Origin: Desulfuromonadales bacterium
GTDB taxonomy: Bacteria; Desulfobacterota; Desulfuromonadia; Desulfuromonadales; UBA2197
Reading direction: 5' to 3'
NCBI GenBank assembly: GCA_014859605.1
Contig: JACUTW010000005.1
Location: 1 to 60,670 of the forward strand
Length of the DNA stretch: 60,670 nt
The position numbers and the translations under genes are program-made. The first letter of the stretch is position 1, and the number at the start of each line of letters is the position of its first letter. The notes beneath the pieces are model-generated. The model worked only from the letters and a program-made list of their open reading frames with translations, made no database searches and had not been told where the DNA came from. This document shows positions 53,101 to 59,258 of this stretch, piece after piece.

Positions 53101-56100
53101 GGATGAGGTCGGAATCGAAACTTTGGCGGCGCGCTGGTGGCGCCAGCATCCGCCGGCACCGGGTAAAAAATTAGCGGTCGCCATGGTCGCTGCGAGCATT
53201 TCCGAGTTGGAGGAAGCGATCAGCTCGGCGCTCCGCTCCCTTGAGGAGAATTCGGAGCAGTCCTTTGCCCAGAACGGCGGGCTGCGCGACCGCCTCTTCT
53301 ATAGTCCGCAACCGTTAGCGCCGGCCGGCAAGATCGCCTTTGTCTTCCCCGGTTCAGGGAACCACTTTGCCGGCATGGGGCAGGAGATTTCGGCGCAGTG
53401 GCCGGAGATCTTCCGCCGCCAGGATGAAGGGAGCCAGTTCCTGTCCCGCCAGTACCTGCCGCAAGCCTTCTGGCGCCCCGAGCTTGCACCGGCCCTGCAC
53501 CACGACCATAACGCTCTGGTCATCGGCCAGGTGGCGGTGGGGACGGCCTGCAGCGATCTGATTCGCTCCTTTGCCATCGAACCGCACGCCGTCAGTGGCT
53601 ACAGCCTCGGCGAATCTGCCGGGCTCTTCTCCCTCGGCGCCTGGAAAGATCGCGACGGCATGGCGCGGCGCCTCAAGGAATCGCCCCTCTTTACCGACGA
53701 GTTGGCAGGACGCTGCACCGCCGCCCGCCAGGTCTGGGGCTTGCCCCCGCAGGAAAGTGTCGACTGGGTGCTCGGCCTGGTCGCTGCCCCGGCAGCGGTC
53801 GTCAGCAAGGCCTTGGCCAACTACCCGCGCGTCTATCTCCTGATTATCAACACCTATGAGGAGTGTGTGATCGGCGGCGACCGCCGGCAGCTCGAAGAGC
53901 TGGTCACCACCCTCGGCTGCCACTTCTTTCCCCTGCAGGGAGTAACGACCGTGCACTGCGAAGTTGCTCAGCCGGTGGCGGAGCCTTATCGCCAGCTGCA
54001 CCTCTTCCCGACCACGCCGCCGGCAGGAATCGATTTTTACAGCAGCGCTTATGGGCAGCGTTACCCGTTGAGCGAAGAGGCGGTGGCCGATTCGATCCTG
54101 GCCCAGGCGCTGCGGACGGTCGACTATACCAAGGTGATCGAAGAGGCGTACCGCGACGGCGTCCGGATCTTTCTGGAGATGGGGCCGGGGAACTCCTGCA
54201 GCCGGATGATCGGGCGCATCCTCACGGGGCGGCCGCATCTTGCCCGGGCGGTCTGTTATCCCGGTCAGGATCCGACCTCGCTGATCCTGCGCTGCCTGGC
54301 CCAGGCGATCAGCGAGCGGGTGCCGGTGAATCTGGCGGCGCTTTATGCGGATGTCGAGGTCGCGGCAGCGCCGGAAAGGGCCAAAGGCAAAATCATGACG
54401 ACGATCGGCGGCAGTGCTTTTGCCCCGAAGTTGCCGGCGAAGAAAATGATTCCCATGACTCCCATACTTCCTATTCCTCCCATGGGAGCTATGGGAAGCA
54501 TGGGAAGTATGGGAAGTATGGGAAGTATGGGAAGTATGAAGACCGTCCCCGATCCGCTTGTTGCCGATTTGCAACAGATGCTGACTCTGCAGGCCGAGAG
54601 TCATGCCGCTTACCTCCGTTTCAGTGAGGCGATGACCGCCTCGCTCAGCGCCAACATTGCATTGCAGACCACTTTGTTGCAGCAGTTGGGTGACAACGCG
54701 ACGTTGACTGTTCCGCCGGCCGTTAAGCCGGCTTTCGATCGCGCCCTTTGTCTCGAATTTGCCGTCGGCTCCATTGCCAAAATGCTCGGGCCGGAGTTTG
54801 CCGCCATCGATAGCCATCCGACCCGGGTCCGCCTCCCCGACGAGCCGCTGATGCTCGTCGATCGGATCATGGCCGTCGAAGGGGTGGCGCGCTCGATGAC
54901 GCACGGTCGCGTCATCACCGAGCACGATGTCACCGCGGATCGCTGGTATCTTGATGGCGGCCGCATCCCCACCTGTGTTGCGGTCGAGGCCGGACAGGCC
55001 GATCTTTTCCTCTCCGCCTACCTCGGTATTGACTTCATCACCAAGGGGCGCGCGGTCTACCGCCTCCTTGATGCGGTGGTCACCTTCCATCGGCCGCTGC
55101 CGGTGCCGGGGGATGTCATCCGTTACGATATCCGCATCGATGAATTCTTCCGTCAGGATCAGACCTATCTCTTCCGTTTCAGTTTCGAGGGGACGGTCAA
55201 TGGCGAGCCGCTGCTGTCGATGCAGAAGGGTTGTGCCGGTTTCTTCACTGCCGAAGCGCTGGCGGCCGGGCAGGGGATCGTCCACACTCGTCTCGATCTG
55301 CAACCAAAACCCGGGATTCGCCCAGCGGACTGGCAGGATCTCGTGCCGCTGGCGATCGAGGCCTACAGCGACAGCCAGGTGCAGGCTTTGTACAATGGCG
55401 ATCTCGTTGGCTGTTTCGGCCCCGCCTTCGCTTCCCTTGGCTTGCAGCGTCCCTACACCCTCCCCGGCGGCAAACTCAAACTCGTCGACCGCGTTATCGA
55501 GCTCAATCCAACCGGGGGCCGTTACGGCCTCGGGCAGATCCGTGCCGAGATGGATATCGATCCGCAGGCCTGGTTTTTGACCTGCCACTTTGTCGATGAT
55601 CGGGTCATGCCCGGCACCTTAATGTACGAATGCTGCATGCATACCCTGCGTATCTATCTGCTGCGCATGGGCTGGGTCGGTGAAGAGGGGCAGACCTGGT
55701 GCGAGCCAATCCCCGGCGTTGACAGCGGCCTCAAGTGCCGGGGTCAGGTGACGGAGAGGACCAAGACCGTCACTTATCAGGTGAGTATCAAGGAGCTTGG
55801 CTACCGTCCCGAACCGTATGCGATCGTCGATGCCTTGATGTTCGCCGACGGCAAAGCGATTGTCGAGATTCCCAACATGTCGGTGCGTCTCGCCGGCCTC
55901 GACCAGAAGTTTCTTGCGGGGCTGTGGCATGATTCCCATGATTCATATGGGAGTCAGAGGAATTATGGGAATCATGGGAATCATGGGAAATCGGATGATT
56001 CGCTTGTCACCAAACCGGTTCTCTACGACTACGAGCGCATCCTCGCTTTTGCCATCGGCAAACCCTCCGAGGCCTTTGGCGCGCCTTATGAAATTTTTGA

Positions 56101-57094
56101 TCACGAGCGCAAGATCGCCCGTCTCCCTGGTCCGCCTTTCCAGTTTATCGACCGGATTACCGCCGTCAGCGGCGAAGCGTGGAAGTTGGTGGCGGGAGCG
56201 ACAGTGGAAGCGGAGTACGACGTTCCCGTGGATGCCTGGTACTTCCGCGAGTCGCGTCAGCCGCAGATGCCTTTCTCGGTCCTGCTGGAGATCGGCCTGC
56301 AGCCCTGCGGTTGGCTCGCTGCCTATCTCGGTTCAGCGCTGACCAGTCCCATCGACCTCTCCTTCCGTAATCTCGATGGCAAGGCCGTGCAGCACCGGGC
56401 GGTGACACCGCAAAGCGGGACGCTGACAGTGAATGTCAAGATCACCCGTATCTCCAGCAGCGGCGGCATGATCATCCAGGGCTACGACTTTGTTGTCAGC
56501 GACAGGGAAGGGCCGGTCTACAGTGGCGACACCGTCTTCGGCTTCTTCTCCAAGGAATCCCTGGCCCAGCAGGTCGGAGTGCGCGATGCCAAACTGTATG
56601 CGCCGACCCCGGCGGAACTCAGCCACGCCCGCTCCTTTTCTTATCCGCCAGCCGCGCCGTTCCCGGCAGAAATGCTGCGCATGGTCGATAGCATCGACCT
56701 CTTTATCCCGGATGGCGGCCCGGCCGGTCTCGGCTTTATCCGCGGCAGCAAGAAGGTCGATCCGCAGGAATGGTTCTTCAAGGCGCACTTCTTTGAGGAT
56801 CCGGTCTGTCCCGGCTCCCTCGGCCTCGAATCGTTTTTGCAGCTCCTCAAGATCGTGGCGGTCGAGCGCTGGGGCGGCGATGACACCAGTATCTTTGAAA
56901 CCGTCGCTCTCGGTGAAGAGCAGCGCTGGAATTATCGCGGCCAGATTATTCCGGCGAATGAGCTGGTGCAGATCGAGGCGGTTATCATTGCCGTCGACGA
57001 TGCCGGGCATCTCCTCAAGGCGAACGGTTTCCTTTCTGTCGATGGTCGCACCATCTATCAGCTGCACGACTTCTCCCTGCGGATGCATTTGTAA
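50180..57094 (+). CDS. pfaC: PfaC-type synthase with fused AT, KS-CLF-AT-DH-DH
   Basis: A 2304-residue megasynthase. Domains: KS about 8-450 (Cys in TLDAACASSLYAIKLA near 194, CHATGTPVGD, KANIGHLLTA); chain-length factor about 470-930 with lost catalytic residues (ISSEENSG in place of the Cys motif, KSDIGDAGAA in place of the His); AT about 1050-1370 (FVFPGSGNHFAGMGQE, SGYSLGESAGL) resembling stand-alone PfaB; then two FabA-like double hotdog dehydratases from about 1515 and 1955 with active histidines in CHFVDDRVMPGTL and AHFFEDPVCPGSL. No terminal acyltransferase (HX4D) is present. Its ATG overlaps pfaA by 4 nt. The layout resembles myxobacterial Pfa3 without the final acyltransferase. Two DNA repeats lie in its linkers. 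Confidence 0.92.
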   Translation: MKHGKSVAIVGVGGIFPAAPTLESFWTNITGNVTAARTPPKGRWLLEAEEVYAPTRGAADKVYAQKGCFVETAGSELCFDGLDLPPDFLERFDPLFHLLLHSGRQAFHDGVTTNLQRERVGVIIGNLALPSELSSALSRDTLGRTFAEQLLGAEVALENPEIDPLNRYVAGLPAGLLARALGLGGSSYTLDAACASSLYAIKLAVDELLSHRADAMLTGGLSRPDPLYTQMGFSQLHALSPTGCCSPFDAKGDGLVVGEGCGIFLLKRTEDAQRDGDHIYAVIRGIGLSNDLGGSLLAPASEGQLRAMRAAYAQAGWAPEDVDLIECHATGTPVGDAVEFASLQELWGASGWRRGQCVLGSVKANIGHLLTAAGSAALLKTLFAFKTTTLPPTANFVTPAKGINLAESPFKLLNTATPWPARGKDVPRRAAISAFGFGGINAHLLVEEWLPSRPAKKGTVAFHPAFHKQNQPIAIVGMGAHFGPWDSLATFAPRVLGSRQPVEATPPAVWWGAESSQWFEKAGLGKVDFRGYFLPEVAAVPGEFRIPPKEQEEMLPRQLLMLQVAGAALQDAGLQNEELHFTGVFIGTGFDLNATNFSVRWSMQRQAQLWAEQLDLQLTAAEMNDWVAELRTAVGPPLTANRTMGALGSIVASRVAKEYRIGGPSFTISSEENSGLRALEVGIRALQEGQINRALVGAVDLAGDLRAVLGQHGSRPYSATGMSRPFDKEADGTIIGEGAAAVVLKRLDDAQQDGDRIYAVIRGVGSAIGGPATQTAPDAKTYNLALERTFAGVDFQPGSISYLETHGSGCPAEDEVEVNALGAFFAASANENPCYVGSVKSDIGDAGAAAGLASLVKATLALHRQIIPPLRNVRNPRYEWIRARREFILPQAAQFWLRNRAEGPRRALVSSLAVDGSAAHVLLEGYDEKQRATLPLALRQPLGPRAEGLFSLEGETPAELSSQLLRLRAFAAPADEVGIETLAARWWRQHPPAPGKKLAVAMVAASISELEEAISSALRSLEENSEQSFAQNGGLRDRLFYSPQPLAPAGKIAFVFPGSGNHFAGMGQEISAQWPEIFRRQDEGSQFLSRQYLPQAFWRPELAPALHHDHNALVIGQVAVGTACSDLIRSFAIEPHAVSGYSLGESAGLFSLGAWKDRDGMARRLKESPLFTDELAGRCTAARQVWGLPPQESVDWVLGLVAAPAAVVSKALANYPRVYLLIINTYEECVIGGDRRQLEELVTTLGCHFFPLQGVTTVHCEVAQPVAEPYRQLHLFPTTPPAGIDFYSSAYGQRYPLSEEAVADSILAQALRTVDYTKVIEEAYRDGVRIFLEMGPGNSCSRMIGRILTGRPHLARAVCYPGQDPTSLILRCLAQAISERVPVNLAALYADVEVAAAPERAKGKIMTTIGGSAFAPKLPAKKMIPMTPILPIPPMGAMGSMGSMGSMGSMGSMKTVPDPLVADLQQMLTLQAESHAAYLRFSEAMTASLSANIALQTTLLQQLGDNATLTVPPAVKPAFDRALCLEFAVGSIAKMLGPEFAAIDSHPTRVRLPDEPLMLVDRIMAVEGVARSMTHGRVITEHDVTADRWYLDGGRIPTCVAVEAGQADLFLSAYLGIDFITKGRAVYRLLDAVVTFHRPLPVPGDVIRYDIRIDEFFRQDQTYLFRFSFEGTVNGEPLLSMQKGCAGFFTAEALAAGQGIVHTRLDLQPKPGIRPADWQDLVPLAIEAYSDSQVQALYNGDLVGCFGPAFASLGLQRPYTLPGGKLKLVDRVIELNPTGGRYGLGQIRAEMDIDPQAWFLTCHFVDDRVMPGTLMYECCMHTLRIYLLRMGWVGEEGQTWCEPIPGVDSGLKCRGQVTERTKTVTYQVSIKELGYRPEPYAIVDALMFADGKAIVEIPNMSVRLAGLDQKFLAGLWHDSHDSYGSQRNYGNHGNHGKSDDSLVTKPVLYDYERILAFAIGKPSEAFGAPYEIFDHERKIARLPGPPFQFIDRITAVSGEAWKLVAGATVEAEYDVPVDAWYFRESRQPQMPFSVLLEIGLQPCGWLAAYLGSALTSPIDLSFRNLDGKAVQHRAVTPQSGTLTVNVKITRISSSGGMIIQGYDFVVSDREGPVYSGDTVFGFFSKESLAQQVGVRDAKLYAPTPAELSHARSFSYPPAAPFPAEMLRMVDSIDLFIPDGGPAGLGFIRGSKKVDPQEWFFKAHFFEDPVCPGSLGLESFLQLLKIVAVERWGGDDTSIFETVALGEEQRWNYRGQIIPANELVQIEAVIIAVDDAGHLLKANGFLSVDGRTIYQLHDFSLRMHL
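54449..54541. repeat. Linker repeat element D3 in pfaC (9-bp tandem array)
   Basis: Six tandem 9-bp units occupy 54482-54535; the last four are identical ATGGGAAGT. They are preceded by complementary units (ATTCCCATGACTCCCATAC) so the element folds around CCCATGGG (54478-54485). The 11-bp CCCATACTTCC is the exact complement of right-arm units. It encodes MIPMTPILPIPPMGAMGSMG and further MGS triplets between the AT and the first DH. Confidence 0.85.
55931..55989. repeat. Linker repeat element D4 in pfaC
   Basis: GATTCCCATGATTC (55931-55944) is the exact reverse complement of GAATCATGGGAATC (55969-55982); three tandem TATGGGAA/CATGGGAA units lie on the right. It encodes a Gly/Asn/His/Ser linker (HDSHDSYGS ... 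YGNHGNHGK, about residues 1917-1937) between the two dehydratase didomains. Confidence 0.85.
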
Positions 57095-57096
57095 AA

Positions 57097-57861
57097 ATGA
57101 GTTGTGAGATCAGTATCGACAAATTTGAAGGGCCCCTCGATCTCCTCCTTCACCTCATCCGCAAGGAGGAGATGGATATCTATGAGATTGAAATTGCCCA
57201 GATTACCAGGCAATATCTCGATTTCATCGATGCCATGCAGAGTCTGAATCTTGATATCGCCGGCGAATATCTGGTCATGGCCGCGACCCTGCTGCAGATC
57301 AAGTCGCGGATGCTATTGCCGGTGCACGAAGAGGAGATACTGGAGGAGGAAGAGCTCGATCCCCGCGCCGAATTGATTCGCCGCCTCCTCGAATACCAGC
57401 GTTACAAGGATGCCGCTCTCACCTTTGCGGCACTGCCGCAGCTCGATCGCGATATCTTTCTGGCAACGCCGCAGGTCGCAGAAGTCGGGAATGAAGAGGG
57501 CCCGGAGCTCGAACCGGTGAGCCTATATGCCCTGGTCGAAGCTTTTCGCGACCTGCTCAAGAAGGCGCCGAAGGATTTTGTCCATGAAGTGACGGCGGAG
57601 CATCTCTCGGTGACAGAGCGGATTCAGACCATTCTCAACCTCCTGCAGCAGCGGCCGCAACTCCCCTTCAGTGAACTCGTACCGGTGCCCCTGGTCCGCT
57701 CCGAAGTCGTCGTGATGTTCCTGGCGATGCTCGAACTCGTCAAGATGAGTCTGATCAAGATCTATCAGAATCAGCGCTGTCATGAAATCTGGCTGGCGCC
57801 GGCGGTCAGCATGGACGACGAAACTGTCGCTGTCCGTGAGGAGTCCTTTGGATACGCGTGA
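57097..57861 (+). CDS. scpA: Segregation and condensation protein A
   Basis: A 254-residue kleisin that bridges SMC heads and binds ScpB during chromosome condensation and segregation. Seen: the N-terminal family motif FEGPLDLLLHLIRKEEMDIY EIEIAQIT, LVMAATLLQIKSRMLLP and ELIRRLLEYQRYKDAA, then an acidic middle and a winged-helix C-terminus (VVMFLAMLELVKMSLIKIYQ). It starts only 2 nt after the pfaC stop, so it is very probably read from the same transcript. The C-terminus overlaps the scpB start. Confidence 0.95.
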   Translation: MSCEISIDKFEGPLDLLLHLIRKEEMDIYEIEIAQITRQYLDFIDAMQSLNLDIAGEYLVMAATLLQIKSRMLLPVHEEEILEEEELDPRAELIRRLLEYQRYKDAALTFAALPQLDRDIFLATPQVAEVGNEEGPELEPVSLYALVEAFRDLLKKAPKDFVHEVTAEHLSVTERIQTILNLLQQRPQLPFSELVPVPLVRSEVVVMFLAMLELVKMSLIKIYQNQRCHEIWLAPAVSMDDETVAVREESFGYA

Positions 57862-58441
57862 GGTCAAGGCGATCATCGAGGCCCTCCTCTTTGCGGCGGA
57901 GACACCGCTCAAGAGTGAGAAGCTCAGCGAAATCCTTGGCCTCGAGCGTGGGATGATCACCGCCCTGTTGCGCGAACTGGTGCAGGAGTCCGAGAGTGCC
58001 GGGCACGGTTTTCTTCTCTGCAGCGTTGCTGAGGGCTATCAATATCGCAGCCGTCCGGAGTATGCTGAGTGGATTCGCCGTCTCGGCCACCACCGCCCCT
58101 TTCGCTTTTCGCGAGCGGCCCTGGAGACGCTGGCGATCATTGCTTACCGTCAACCGGTGACCCGGGCAGAGATCGAGTACCTGCGCGGCGTCGAATCCGG
58201 CGCCGTGGTCAAGACGCTGATGGAGAAGCGCTTGGTCAAGATCCTTGGTAAAAAAGAGATCGCCGGCCGGCCGCTGATCTATGGTACCACCCGTGATTTC
58301 CTTGAATTTTTCGGCCTCCGCGATTTGAGCGGACTGCCGACCCTGCGCGACTTCAGTGAGCTGGCACCGGATGCTCTTGAGGGGATGCTCCCTCTGGCGG
58401 ATGAGGATTCCTCAGTCGCCCCCATCGAAACGACGGAATAA
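57848..58441 (+). CDS. scpB: Segregation and condensation protein B
   Basis: A 197-residue ScpB with two winged-helix domains that dimerises and binds ScpA. Seen: VKAIIEALLFAAETPLKSEK at the start, YRSRPEYAEWIRRL, LETLAIIAYRQPVTRAEIEY LRGVESGAVVKTLMEKRL, and YGTTRDFLEFFGLRDLSGLP at the end. The TTG at 57848 has GAGGAG 5 nt upstream and gives the family N-terminus; a longer frame would overlap scpA deeply. It overlaps scpA by 14 nt and rluB by 1 nt. Confidence 0.93.
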   Translation: MDTREVKAIIEALLFAAETPLKSEKLSEILGLERGMITALLRELVQESESAGHGFLLCSVAEGYQYRSRPEYAEWIRRLGHHRPFRFSRAALETLAIIAYRQPVTRAEIEYLRGVESGAVVKTLMEKRLVKILGKKEIAGRPLIYGTTRDFLEFFGLRDLSGLPTLRDFSELAPDALEGMLPLADEDSSVAPIETTE

Positions 58442-59205
58442 TGAAAGATCGACTGCAAAAGATAATGGCGGCGGCAGGACTGGCTTCACGCCGCCAGGCG
58501 GAAACCTGGATTACGGCCGGACGGGTCACGGTCAACGGTCGGATTGCCGAACTCGGGGAATCGGCCGATCCCCAGACCGACAAGATTCTTGTCGACGGCA
58601 AGCCGCTGCCGATTCAGACCACCTTGTACTATGTACTGCTCAACAAACCTTCCGGCTATGTCACCTCCCGCCAGGATCCGCAAGGGCGCGACTGCGTCAT
58701 CGATCTGGTGAAAGATCTGCCGGTCCGCCTCAATCCGGTGGGACGCCTCGATTTGACCACCGAAGGGCTTCTCCTCCTCACCAATGACGGCGATCTCGCT
58801 TATCGCCTGACTCATCCCAGTCACGAAATCGACAAGACCTATCTGGTGCGGGTGCGGGGGGAACTCGATCCGGTGGCGCGAAAGAAACTGGAGATGGGGA
58901 TGCTCCTCGATGACGGCATGACCGCCCCGGCCCGCATCGATCATCTGCGGCGCAGCGGCAGTCATAGCTGGTTTGAAATCACCATTCACGAAGGGCGCAA
59001 CCGCCAGGTACGCCGCATGTGTGAAGCGCTCGGCTATCCAGTCAGTCGTTTGATGCGGATCCGTCTCGGTTTTTTAGAGCTGGGACGCCTGAAGAGTGGC
59101 GAATATCGCTTGTTGACGAGCGAAGAAGTGGCACGTTTACGGGAAGAGTGCAATAAGCCGCCGCAACCGCGTCCGCCGGCTTCGTCCTTGACTCCTGAGA
59201 AGTAA
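58441..59205 (+). CDS. rluB: rRNA pseudouridine synthase, RluB/RsuA family
   Basis: A 254-residue pseudouridine synthase that isomerises a uridine in rRNA (RluB modifies 23S U2605 in E. coli). Seen: N-terminal S4 RNA-binding domain (RLQKIMAAAGLASRRQAETW, VTVNGRIAELG), and the catalytic domain with the Asp in PVGRLDLTTEGLLLLTNDGD, KTYLVRVRG and EGRNRQVRRMCEALGYPV. The C-terminal tail is short and Pro-rich. It overlaps scpB by 1 nt and closes the string. Confidence 0.93.
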   Translation: MKDRLQKIMAAAGLASRRQAETWITAGRVTVNGRIAELGESADPQTDKILVDGKPLPIQTTLYYVLLNKPSGYVTSRQDPQGRDCVIDLVKDLPVRLNPVGRLDLTTEGLLLLTNDGDLAYRLTHPSHEIDKTYLVRVRGELDPVARKKLEMGMLLDDGMTAPARIDHLRRSGSHSWFEITIHEGRNRQVRRMCEALGYPVSRLMRIRLGFLELGRLKSGEYRLLTSEEVARLREECNKPPQPRPPASSLTPEK

Positions 59206-59258
59206 GTCGGATATTTTAGTAATTCAGTTTTATTTTCAACCTGACAATTGGGGAAGAT

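Noticed and set aside
54482..54535. Possible CRISPR-like repeats
   Set aside because: The units are only 9 bp with no spacers, lie in an open reading frame and no cas gene is near.
55100..57094. A terminal acyltransferase domain in PfaC, as in myxobacterial Pfa3
   Set aside because: The last 400 residues fit a second FabA-like didomain and the protein ends with FSLRMHL; no HX4D motif was found.
57782..57848. A longer scpB starting at 57782
   Set aside because: It would add a basic tail encoded by scpA sequence in another frame. The TTG at 57848 with GAGGAG upstream gives the family N-terminus.
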